Shown piece by piece: positions 1 to 7,704 of a stretch of DNA of 64,000 nucleotides. The position numbers and the translations under genes are program-made. Below the pieces are notes generated by a model. The model was not told where the DNA came from. It did no database searches and was given only the letters and a program-made list of their open reading frames with translations. The DNA is taken from contig NZ_MVIV01000002.1 in the NCBI RefSeq assembly GCF_002072175.1, forward strand, positions 1 through 64,000, written 5' to 3'. Every line of letters begins with the position of its first letter. Within the stretch, counting starts at the first letter, position 1. Source of the DNA: Actinomyces gaoshouyii (GTDB lineage: Bacteria > Actinomycetota > Actinomycetes > Actinomycetales > Actinomycetaceae).

Positions 1-33
1 GAAACCCCCCACCCACCCCACCCAGCAACCAAC

Positions 34-88
34 AACCGGTCTCGCCCCAGTTTTCAACCGGTCTCACCCCTCACAACAACCGGTCTCG
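34..88. repeat. Three 22-bp-spaced copies of AACCGGTCTC
   Basis: The word AACCGGTCTC occurs at 34, 56 and 78, exactly 22 bases apart. The first copy continues GCCCC, the second ACCCC, and the third runs into the end of the MoxR remnant. The first copy plus its spacer closely resembles one arm of the large palindrome at 19904-19974, so this is probably a degraded or rearranged copy of the same dispersed element. Three copies with mismatched spacers do not make a CRISPR. Confidence 0.6.
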
Positions 89-90
89 AT

Positions 91-240
91 TCAAGGGAGA
101 GAGGGCGAGAAGCGCGGGCCGATGCAGCGGGCCAGGGCGAGCATGGTCCTGCCGGTGGCCGGGGACGTCCTCGATGAGCGGGTGCCCGCCGGTGAGGAAG
201 GTGGCGACGGCAATGCGCACCGCATCTGAGATGCCCCGGG
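91..240 (-). pseudogene. MoxR-type AAA ATPase fragment, frameshifted
   Basis: Reading leftwards, one frame encodes GGHPLIEDVPG, the segment just before the P-loop of MoxR-family AAA+ ATPases. The next frame then encodes TGRTMLALARCIGPRF, the P-loop and following helix, and stops at about 91. Removing one C near 156-160 joins the two into a continuous MoxR-like stretch of about 50 residues. The Walker B motif, sensor regions and lid are all absent, so this is a dead remnant and not a short gene. The stop lies beside the direct repeats at 34-88, which suggests that rearrangement at the repeat truncated the gene. Identification rests on a short but characteristic motif. Confidence 0.5.
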
Positions 241-244
241 ATGC

Positions 245-289
245 GTGATGGCGCCCACCGCCCCATGAGGGGGCGGTGGGCGCCATCAC
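245..289 (-). terminator. Hairpin terminator downstream of ppdK
   Basis: A perfect 20-bp inverted repeat (arms 245-264 and 270-289) flanks the 5-base loop ATGAG. It lies about 40 bases past the ppdK stop on the minus strand. No T-run follows, as is common for actinobacterial hairpin terminators. Confidence 0.75.
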
Positions 290-329
290 CGGTGGCCTGC
301 GCAGGGCCGTGGATGGGTGTGGCGCGGCC

Positions 330-3044
330 CTACTGCCGGGCCGGCTCCGGGGCGAGGACGGCGGCGCGACCGGCCTCGAGGCGCGCCACGGGGACGCGGA
401 ACGGGGAGCAGGACACGTAGTCGATGCCCACGGAGTGGAAGAAGGCGATGGAATCGGGGTCTCCGCCGTGCTCGCCGCACACGCCCATCTTCATGCCGGG
501 CTTGGTCGAACGGCCGCCCTCGACGCCCAGGCGGACCATGGCGCCCACGCCGTCGACGTCGATGGACTCGAACGGGGAGGTGCCGAAGATCGCCTCGTCG
601 ATGTAGTGGCCCACGAAGGAGGTCTCGACGTCGTCGCGGGAGAAGCCCCAGGTGGTCTGGGTCAGGTCATTGGTGCCGAAGGAGAAGAAGTCGGCCTCCT
701 CCGCCACGTGGGAACTGGTGACGGCGGCGCGGGGCAGCTCGATCATGCAGCCGATCGGGAAGGAGAGGTCGTAGCCGGACTCGGCGCCGACCTCGGCCAG
801 GACGGCCTCGGCGCGCTCGCGGGCGATCTGGAGCTCCCGGATGGAGCCGATGAGCGGGATCATGATCTCGGGGCGCGGGTCTCCCCCGGCGCGCAGGCGC
901 TCGACGGCGGCCTCGGCGATGGCGCGCACCTGGAGCTCGATGAGTCCGGGCATGGTCAGCAGGAGGCGGGCACCGCGCAGGCCGAGCATGGGGTTCGCCT
1001 CGTGGCTCTTGCGCACCACGGCCAGGAGGGACTCATCCGCGGGGTCGAGGACCCCCTTCTCCCGGTCGACGGCCACCTTGACGCTGAGCTCGGTGAGGTC
1101 GGGGAGGAACTCGTGCAGGGGAGGGTCGATGAGGCGCACGGTCATGGGCTTGCCGTTCATCGTGGTCATCATCTGCGCGAAGTCGTCCTTCTGCAGGGGC
1201 AGGAGGACGGCGAGGGCCGCCTCGCGCTCGGCGTCGGTGGAGGCCAGGATGAGGTTCTGGACGAACTTCTTGCGCTCGCCGAGGAACATGTGCTCGGTGC
1301 GGCACAGGCCCACTCCCTCGGCGCCGCGGTGGATGGCGTGGCGGGCGTCGTCGGGGGTGTCGGCGTTGGCACGCACCGCCAGGCGCCGGACCTTGTCCGC
1401 ATGGCGCATGAGGCGGTCGACGCTGGTGATGAGCTCGCGGTTATCAATGTCGCCGGCGCTGTCCAGGGCGGTCTCCAGACCGCGGCGCAGGTAGGTCATG
1501 ACGGGCGAGTCGGCCACCTCCACCGAGCCGAGGAAGACCTCGCCGGTGGTGCCGTCGATGGCGATGATGTCCTCGCTGGTGAGAAGCTCGTCGCGTCCGG
1601 CGACCCGCACGGTCTTGGCTGCGGCGTCGACCTCGAGGGCCTCGGCGCCGCACACGCAGGTCTTGCCCATGCCGCGGGCGACGACGGCGGCATGGGAGGT
1701 CTTGCCGCCGCGCGCGGTGAGCACGCCGGAGGCGGCCACCATGCCGGGCAGGTCGTCGGGGTTGGTCTCACGGCGCACGAGGATGACGGATTCGCCGGCC
1801 TCGGCGCGGGCGATGGCCTCGGCGTTGTCGAAGGCGATGAAGCCGACGGCGGCGCCGGGCGAGGCGGGCATGGCCTTGGTGAGCAGGTCCCGCTCCCCCG
1901 TGGTGGAGAACTGCGGGAACATGAGCTGGGTGAGCTGGTCCCCGGTGACGCGGGTGAGGGCCTCATCGGTGGTGATGAGCCTTTCGTCGACGAGCTGCGT
2001 GGCCACGCGGAAGGCCGCGGCGGCGGTGCGCTTGCCCACGCGGGTCTGGAGGAGCCAGAGCTTGCCGCGCTCGATGGTGAACTCGATGTCGCACAGGTCG
2101 CGGTAGTGGGTCTCGAGCTTGCGCATGGCCGCGCGCAGGTCCTTGTAGGACTCCGGGTCGAGGGATTCCAGGTCCGCCAGGGACAGGGTGTTGCGGATGC
2201 CGGCGACGACGTCCTCGCCCTGGGCGTTGACGAGGTAGTCCCCGTAGACGCCGGAGCGGCCGGTGGAGGGGTCGCGGGTGAAGCAGACGCCGGTGCCGGA
2301 GGTCTGTCCCATGTTGCCGAAGACCATCGTGCACACGTTGACGGCCGTGCCCAGGTCGTGGGGGATCTTCTCGCGGCGCCGGTAGATGTGGGCGCGCTCG
2401 GTGTTCCAGGAGCGGAAGACGGCCTCGGTGGCCATGTCGAGCTGGCCGCGGGGGTCCTGGGGGAAGTCGATGCCGGCCTGCTCGCGCACGATGGCCTTGT
2501 ACTCCTCGACGAGCTCGGTGAGGGCGTCGACGTCGAGCTCGTAGTCGAGGGCGACGCCGCGCGAGGCCTTCTTGGCGTCGAGGGCGCCGGAGAAGTGCCC
2601 GCCATCGATGTCCAGGACGGTCTTGCCGAACATCTGGATGAGGCGGCGGTAGGAGTCCCAGGCGAAGCGCGCGTCCCCGCTGACCTCGGCGAGCCCCTCG
2701 ACGGAGGAGTCGTTGAGGCCGATGTTGAGGACGGTCTCCATCATGCCGGGCATGGAGAACTTGGCACCGCTGCGCACGGAGACGAGCAACGGGTCCTCGG
2801 GGGCGCCGAGCTCGCGACCGAGCTCCTCCTCGACCTCGCGCAGGGCGGTGGTCACCTGGACAGCGAGCTCATCGGGGACGGCGCCGTCGGCGAGGTAGGC
2901 ACGGCAGGCGTCGGTGGTGATCGTGAAGCCGGGGGGAACGGGCAGGCCGAGACGGGTCATCTCGGCGAGGTTCGCGCCCTTGCCGCCCAGGAGGTCCTTC
3001 TGATCCTTGTCTCCCTCACTGAAGCGGTACACGTACTTGGGCAT
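330..3044 (-). CDS. ppdK: Pyruvate, phosphate dikinase
   Basis: Interconverts pyruvate + ATP + phosphate and phosphoenolpyruvate + AMP + pyrophosphate in the cytoplasm, working at the PEP-pyruvate node. The 904-residue protein has the full family length. The N-terminal nucleotide-binding domain opens with KDLLGGKGANLAEM. The central swivelling domain carries the phosphohistidine motif GGKTSHAAVVARGMG (His about 451). The C-terminal PEP/pyruvate barrel ends with the catalytic-cysteine motif GVCGEHGGDP (Cys about 856). The ATG at 3044 is preceded by a purine-rich GAAAGGGGCGAGG ribosome-binding region. It looks monocistronic, with its own promoter at 3098-3127 and a strong hairpin after the stop. 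All expected catalytic motifs are present. The alternative of PEP synthase is disfavoured by length and motif spacing. Confidence 0.96.
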   Translation of the reverse strand: MPKYVYRFSEGDKDQKDLLGGKGANLAEMTRLGLPVPPGFTITTDACRAYLADGAVPDELAVQVTTALREVEEELGRELGAPEDPLLVSVRSGAKFSMPGMMETVLNIGLNDSSVEGLAEVSGDARFAWDSYRRLIQMFGKTVLDIDGGHFSGALDAKKASRGVALDYELDVDALTELVEEYKAIVREQAGIDFPQDPRGQLDMATEAVFRSWNTERAHIYRRREKIPHDLGTAVNVCTMVFGNMGQTSGTGVCFTRDPSTGRSGVYGDYLVNAQGEDVVAGIRNTLSLADLESLDPESYKDLRAAMRKLETHYRDLCDIEFTIERGKLWLLQTRVGKRTAAAAFRVATQLVDERLITTDEALTRVTGDQLTQLMFPQFSTTGERDLLTKAMPASPGAAVGFIAFDNAEAIARAEAGESVILVRRETNPDDLPGMVAASGVLTARGGKTSHAAVVARGMGKTCVCGAEALEVDAAAKTVRVAGRDELLTSEDIIAIDGTTGEVFLGSVEVADSPVMTYLRRGLETALDSAGDIDNRELITSVDRLMRHADKVRRLAVRANADTPDDARHAIHRGAEGVGLCRTEHMFLGERKKFVQNLILASTDAEREAALAVLLPLQKDDFAQMMTTMNGKPMTVRLIDPPLHEFLPDLTELSVKVAVDREKGVLDPADESLLAVVRKSHEANPMLGLRGARLLLTMPGLIELQVRAIAEAAVERLRAGGDPRPEIMIPLIGSIRELQIARERAEAVLAEVGAESGYDLSFPIGCMIELPRAAVTSSHVAEEADFFSFGTNDLTQTTWGFSRDDVETSFVGHYIDEAIFGTSPFESIDVDGVGAMVRLGVEGGRSTKPGMKMGVCGEHGGDPDSIAFFHSVGIDYVSCSPFRVPVARLEAGRAAVLAPEPARQ

Positions 3045-3097
3045 CCTCGCCCCTTTCAGTCGTCAGTCGCGCGGCATCGCGCTGGTCAGGTCGTCCC

Positions 3098-3127
3098 ACT
3101 CTAATGTGACTTCAGTCCCAGGTTCAA
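3098..3127 (-). promoter_or_regulatory. Predicted ppdK promoter
   Basis: On the minus strand TTGAAC (3122-3127) and TAGAGT (3098-3103) are separated by 18 bases, a reasonable -35/-10 pair for a housekeeping sigma factor. The -10 box lies about 54 bases upstream of the ppdK start. It sits between the end of the hydrolase gene and ppdK. Confidence 0.5.
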
Positions 3128-3180
3128 ACCGCGGTGATTCGGCGGAGGCGCCCCGAGGGACCCATGGCGCTCGGACGGCC

Positions 3181-4257
3181 TCAGGGCCGCAGGGCGATGA
3201 GCCCGGACCTCGGACCCAGGAGCGCGCGCCGGGGCAGGGGCGCGCCGTCGGGCCCGCCCCGGGGGCCCGGCTCCACGAGGCCGGCAGGCAGTCGGGGGCG
3301 GGCGCCGCGGGCGCCGTCGAGATTGACGATGGCGACGCCCCGTTCGAAATCGCGCCGCCACAGGCGGGCCCGGTGCCGGGGCGGCCCCAGGGGCGCTCCG
3401 AGGTCGGCGTCGAGGGCGGGGAGCCAGGCCAAGCGCGAGTAGTCGTCGTGGCCGGTGGAGGCGAAGGCGCCGCGCCCGCCGCCCAGCACCCAGAAGGCGG
3501 CCAGCCCGTAGAGGGCCCGGGGCGATCCCGCGCCCCCGCTGGGGGCGCGCACGATCGTCAGGCCGGGGGCGGTGAGCTCATGGGCCTGGGCGAGCGCGTC
3601 GGGGGCATCGAGAAAAGAGTCGTCGCCCCAGCCGAGCCAGCACTCGTCGAATCCCCCGCCCCAGGCGCTGTGGCGCTCCCAGCGGCCGGGCTCGCGGCGG
3701 GCCTCGGCGATATTGGGGACGAGGATCCGGCCGATGCCCGCCAGGGCGGCGCCGGCCTCGTCCACCAGCATCCCGAGGGACTCGCGCAACGCGGCGGGAT
3801 CGTCAGCGCCCTCGATGGGCAGGCCGAGGCCGTAGTAGTCGTCGAAGACATCGTTGTCGGCCATAACGCCGTCGAAGGCGGTGGGGGCGATCCTCTCGCG
3901 CACGCGCTCGGCCCAGGCGCACCGGTAGTCAGGGTCCCAGACGGTGGTCTGGAAGTGCCCCGGATAACCATCCCATTCGATGAGGGAGCCGTCGCGGCGC
4001 CGGGCGTGCCAGCCGTGGCGGGCGGCCTCGGCCTGGGCTATCCCGGAGGCGAGGCGCTCGGGCGGCTCGAAGTCCCTCGTCGAGGACAGGCACTGGTAGG
4101 CCAGGACCGTCATGTGGGGCGCGAGCTCCTTGAGGCGCGCGGCGGCGGCCGTCTCCCAGGGCTGGAGGATGGCGGCCCGGTAGTGCCGGGCCGCCTCCTC
4201 CACATCCGCAGCCTTGAGGGGGCCGCCGTAGCGGATCCAGGCGCCGACGCCGGTCAT
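3181..4257 (-). CDS. Putative glycoside hydrolase, GHL15-like, of the Pel-type cluster
   Basis: A 358-residue protein without a signal peptide that resembles the hypothetical glycosyl hydrolase family 15 (GHL15) barrel. Features supporting this are the start GAWIRYGGPL, a conserved strand LAPHMTVLAYQ, a substrate-loop region WDGYPGHFQTTVWDPDYR, and the acidic strand-end motif FDGVMADNDVFDDYYG, whose aspartates are the likely catalytic residues. Its ATG overlaps the pelF-like stop in an ATGA, so the two are translationally coupled and probably act on the same polysaccharide. The natural role could be trimming or cleaving the exopolymer, but substrate and catalysis are unproven. Without a signal peptide, how it would reach an exported polymer is unclear. 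The family assignment is from motif impression only. Confidence 0.6.
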   Translation of the reverse strand: MTGVGAWIRYGGPLKAADVEEAARHYRAAILQPWETAAAARLKELAPHMTVLAYQCLSSTRDFEPPERLASGIAQAEAARHGWHARRRDGSLIEWDGYPGHFQTTVWDPDYRCAWAERVRERIAPTAFDGVMADNDVFDDYYGLGLPIEGADDPAALRESLGMLVDEAGAALAGIGRILVPNIAEARREPGRWERHSAWGGGFDECWLGWGDDSFLDAPDALAQAHELTAPGLTIVRAPSGGAGSPRALYGLAAFWVLGGGRGAFASTGHDDYSRLAWLPALDADLGAPLGPPRHRARLWRRDFERGVAIVNLDGARGARPRLPAGLVEPGPRGGPDGAPLPRRALLGPRSGLIALRP

Positions 4258-5969
4258 GCGCCCCCTGCCAGCGGCCCGGCGGCCCTCGCGGAAGCGGCGC
4301 GGCGCTGACTCGCGAGATCGTTGTAGATCCGGTTGTAGGTGGCGTTGACCAGGCCCAGGTTGAAGGCGGTCTCGACGCGGCGCCGGGCCGCGCGGCACAT
4401 GTCCTCGTACAGACCGGGGTTGGAGATGACCTGGTGGATGCGGTCGGCGAGCAGGGCGGGATCACCGGGGGTGAGCATGAGCCCGCACGGACCGATGAAC
4501 CCGCCGTCGTCGGCCTTGATCGGGTCCTCCACCACCGAGCGCAGGGCGCCGACGTCGGAGGAGACGGTCGGGATCCCGGCGCCCATCGTCTCCAGGGAGA
4601 CCACGGGCAGGCCCTCGTTGTAGCTCGGCAGGACGAACAGGTCGAACTCGTCGAGCAGCTCCCGCACACGCACGGTGCCGCGGATGGTGATGACGTCATG
4701 GAGGCCCAGCTCGGCGATGCGGGCCGCGCAGCGCTCGTAGTACTCGGGCACGTGCTCGGTGGGCCCGCAGACGTCGAGGTGGATGCGCATGCCCCGCTCG
4801 CGCATGATCTCAACGGCCTCGATGAGGTCGAGCAGCCCCTTGATCGGCACGATCCTCGCGATGTAGACGAGCCTCCACAGGTGGCGGTCGCCCTCGGCGT
4901 GGATGCGCCCGATCGCCTCACGGCGGGCGGTCCACGGGGTGTCGAACTCCTCGACGTCGAGCCCGTTGGGCAGGACGACGGACTTGTCCGGGATTCCGCC
5001 GAGGTCCTGGGCCTCCTCGATGGCGCGGGGATAGAGGTAGGTCATGAGGTCGGCCTGGGGATAGCACAGGCGGCCCATCTCGATCCACCAGGCCATCCAC
5101 ATGCGTTCGCGCGCGGTGACGTCGAAGTCCCGGTAGTCGCTCAGGCGCACCGGCAGGTCCATGCGCCGCTCCAGGAGCGTGTTGACGGTGTCGCGCACGT
5201 AGAGGTTGTGCTCGGTGAGCAGGAAGGAGGCCCCGTGCTGGCGGGCGGCGGCCGCCGCCAGCAGGGAGGCGTAGCCGGTGGTGTGGGCGTGGTAGACGGC
5301 GGCGCGGGGCACGGGGTCGGCCAGGACGGCGTGCGCCAGGGAGAAGAAGTCGCGCAGGCACCAGAAGAGCTCGGACAGGGGCATGCCCAGGTCCGGCATC
5401 ATCTCGCGGAAGGCCTCCATGAACTCCTGGGTGCCCAGCAGCGCCCACAGGGGGTAGCGGCGGGTGGCGGGGCTCATGCCCTCATCGATGAGCCGCCAGA
5501 CCTCCTCGCCGTCGCCTGTGGTGGCCAGCTCGATGAGCGCGCCGAGGAGGCGACGCGACAGGGCGCGCCGCTGGGCGCGGCTCATGCGCAGGTCCCGGGG
5601 GCGGGCGGCCAGGAAGTCGTCGCGGTGCTCGGCCATCGACAGGTAGAGCACCCTCACCCAGGCCACATTGGACGGCATCCCGTACAGGTCCGTGTGCGGG
5701 GCCTCGGAGTCCCAGGCGATGTGGATGATCCCGAAGGTCTTGTCCGGGTTGCCGGAGATGATGTCATGGACAACCGCCGAGACCCCGCCCTTGAGGTAGG
5801 GGTAGGTGGACTCCATGACGATGGCGACATCAACGTCCTCGTAGCGGCCGTCGGCCGGGACGCCGTCGGGCCGGGATGCGGCGGGGGCCTGCGGCGCGAG
5901 CGGGACGGGGACCTGCGGGGCGCGCTCGTCGAGCGCCTCCACAGCGGTATCGAGCGCGAGACTCACCAT
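4254..5969 (-). CDS. pelF: PelF-like GT4 glycosyltransferase
   Basis: A 571-residue cytoplasmic glycosyltransferase, probably the polymerising enzyme of a Pel-like exopolysaccharide. PelF is the nucleotide-sugar-using GT4 enzyme of Pel systems. The diagnostic N-terminal motif MESTYPYLKGGVSAVVHDII matches the PelF opening (ExTYPy..GGVSxWvh). The middle contains TEHNLYVRD, and the C-terminal GT-B half has YIARIVPIKGLLDLIEA followed by FDLFVLPSYNEGLPVVSLE, where the GT4 EGLP glutamates bind the donor. The first ~35 residues are an extra proline/alanine-rich stretch. The start overlaps the end of the upstream pelG-like gene by 7 bases, and its stop overlaps the next start. PelF assignment is firm at family level; the sugar used is unknown. 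Confidence 0.82.
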   Translation of the reverse strand: MVSLALDTAVEALDERAPQVPVPLAPQAPAASRPDGVPADGRYEDVDVAIVMESTYPYLKGGVSAVVHDIISGNPDKTFGIIHIAWDSEAPHTDLYGMPSNVAWVRVLYLSMAEHRDDFLAARPRDLRMSRAQRRALSRRLLGALIELATTGDGEEVWRLIDEGMSPATRRYPLWALLGTQEFMEAFREMMPDLGMPLSELFWCLRDFFSLAHAVLADPVPRAAVYHAHTTGYASLLAAAAARQHGASFLLTEHNLYVRDTVNTLLERRMDLPVRLSDYRDFDVTARERMWMAWWIEMGRLCYPQADLMTYLYPRAIEEAQDLGGIPDKSVVLPNGLDVEEFDTPWTARREAIGRIHAEGDRHLWRLVYIARIVPIKGLLDLIEAVEIMRERGMRIHLDVCGPTEHVPEYYERCAARIAELGLHDVITIRGTVRVRELLDEFDLFVLPSYNEGLPVVSLETMGAGIPTVSSDVGALRSVVEDPIKADDGGFIGPCGLMLTPGDPALLADRIHQVISNPGLYEDMCRAARRRVETAFNLGLVNATYNRIYNDLASQRRAASARAAGPLAGGA

Positions 5970-7411
5970 GACAGTGCCTTTCCCCAGAAGAATGCGTATT
6001 CGGGCGCGCTCCAGCGCCGGTGGTAGATGAGGGCGCCGATGACGCTCAGGCCCATCGCGGCCAGGGCGATGGGGCCGTAGGCGCCCGCGCCGTCGAAGGC
6101 CGCGAAGGAGGCGGCGATGAGGACGACGGCGATCCCTGACAGGGCCAGGGCCGCCCGGGAGCCGCCGGCATGGTCGATCTCATAGGCGAGGAGGGTGAGG
6201 ACGGCCAGGAGGAGGCTGGCGGCGCTGATGGTCGTCACCGTGGCGATGTCGCCGGGGGCGAGGATCGCGGTCAGGGCGACGACGACGAGCGTCGCGGCGC
6301 TGCCCACCGAGGCCATGCGCGCCAAGGACCAGGTGACCATGCGCCGCAGCGCGGATCCCCGCCGGTGCAGGGCGCTCATGGGCTCGTTCTCCAGGGCGTC
6401 GCGGAAGCCGGTGAAAGCCTGGTTGATGCGCGGCGAGGCGACGGCGAAGTAGTAGGAGTAGGCCAGGACGGCGGGCTGGAGGCACAGGTAGACCAGCGAG
6501 ACATCGAACTGCCGGCCCACGGCGACGAACAGGAGGAGCTTGTCGGCCCACAGCACGCCGCCCAGGATGAGCCCGCGCCCCATGTCGGCGATCACCGGGG
6601 CGACGGCGAAGCGCCGGGGGCGGGCCAGGGCGCGCAGGTCGGCGCCGATGGCGAGGACCTGGCTCAGCGCCCCGGCCAGCGGGGGCGCCAGCCACCAGCC
6701 GGGCGCGATGAGCAGCGCGATCGCGTAGGCGAGCCAGCCCAGCGCCCACAGGTGGCGGCGCGAGCCGAGGTCGGCCACGACGAGGGACTGCACGAATACG
6801 ACGTGCGCCATGATGAGGGCGAAGTGGGCCACCAGGGCTCCTACACCCCAGCCGGTGACGAGCCCGATGCAGGCGGTCACGGCGGTCGCCGGCACGATGG
6901 ACAGGACGAGCAGAGCGGGCCAGATCTCGCAGTAGCGGCGCCTGACGGCGTCGGGCCCCTGGCCGATGGTGGAGCCGAGGAGGCGGTACACAGGGGTTCC
7001 CACCACCTGGCTGAGCCAGGGGACGGCCACCGAGGCGGACAGGATGAGGGTCTCGAGGCGGACACCCGCCACGGCGTGCGGGGCGAGGCGGTCGGCAACG
7101 AGTGGGAAGGCGCTGCCCAGGAGGATCGCCGGGGACATGACCAGGACCATGAGCCACAGCGATGATCCCCGATCACGGGGCCCGGTGGGACGACCGCCCC
7201 TGGCCGCGGCGGGCGGGGAGGTGAGCAGCGCGGCGGCCAGGAGGACCAGCGCCGCGATGAGGGCGATGGTGCTGGCGGCGGGCCAGCCGAGCAGCCAGAG
7301 GATGGAGGCGCCGAGCGCGAGCGGTATCACCAGTACGGTGAGGTCGACACGAGGGAGAGGACTGCGGCCCCCGCGCTGCGGCAGGTGGCGCTGTTCGTGT
7401 ATGCGGCTCAT
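5963..7411 (-). CDS. pelG: PelG-like polysaccharide export membrane protein
   Basis: A 482-residue integral membrane protein with roughly 12 hydrophobic segments, beginning about residue 25. PelG proteins are MATE/Wzx-like transporters that accompany PelF and move the polymer across the membrane. The pieces resembling PelG are LGGVLWADKLLLFVA, YSYYFAVASPRINQAF and the late LLAYEIDHAGG segment. The strongest argument is context: it overlaps the pelF-like gene by 7 bases in the same direction. The start ATG at 7411 opens a basic cytoplasmic N-terminus. It is the first gene of the three-gene unit, so the promoter should be in 7412-7704. The alternative is a generic Wzx-type flippase. Confidence 0.65.
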   Translation of the reverse strand: MSRIHEQRHLPQRGGRSPLPRVDLTVLVIPLALGASILWLLGWPAASTIALIAALVLLAAALLTSPPAAARGGRPTGPRDRGSSLWLMVLVMSPAILLGSAFPLVADRLAPHAVAGVRLETLILSASVAVPWLSQVVGTPVYRLLGSTIGQGPDAVRRRYCEIWPALLVLSIVPATAVTACIGLVTGWGVGALVAHFALIMAHVVFVQSLVVADLGSRRHLWALGWLAYAIALLIAPGWWLAPPLAGALSQVLAIGADLRALARPRRFAVAPVIADMGRGLILGGVLWADKLLLFVAVGRQFDVSLVYLCLQPAVLAYSYYFAVASPRINQAFTGFRDALENEPMSALHRRGSALRRMVTWSLARMASVGSAATLVVVALTAILAPGDIATVTTISAASLLLAVLTLLAYEIDHAGGSRAALALSGIAVVLIAASFAAFDGAGAYGPIALAAMGLSVIGALIYHRRWSAPEYAFFWGKALSW

Positions 7412-7704
7412 TCTGTTGTGCTCTCACAGGGGGTCGTGAAGGCGTTTCGGGTTCGCCTCTGCGCTGATCAGGGACCAGGACCCTTCCACGATAACCGCGC
7501 CATACGCTCCACTTGAAATTACGTACGGCACTCAAAGCGATACGCAATAACTTTCAGGAAACGATCAGCGTTTTCCCAGGTCCGCGGAAGCGCTGGAATC
7601 AGGGCGCTATCCTCTCCCCCGGGCCGCCCGCGCCTGGGAGAAAGCCCGGCAACGCGCAACGCAGAAGCCGCTGCGATGTGCGCAAGACCATTTCCCCGAG
7701 TTCC
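7412..7704. other. Intergenic region upstream of the pel-like cluster
   Basis: This 293-base gap is noticeably AT-richer than its surroundings around 7500-7575. It must hold the promoter of the PelG-PelF-hydrolase unit and the 3' end of the MHS transporter transcript. I see no convincing open reading frame, no clear -35/-10 pair and no strong terminator hairpin here. Confidence 0.5.

Noticed and set aside
34-88. Possible CRISPR-like array
   Set aside because: Only three short imperfect copies with 12-base spacers, no cas genes, and clear relation to a palindromic element elsewhere.
276-3104. A 942-codon open frame on the plus strand
   Set aside because: It is the complement of ppdK in a GC-rich genome, with no recognisable domain. 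Long antisense frames arise from codon bias here.
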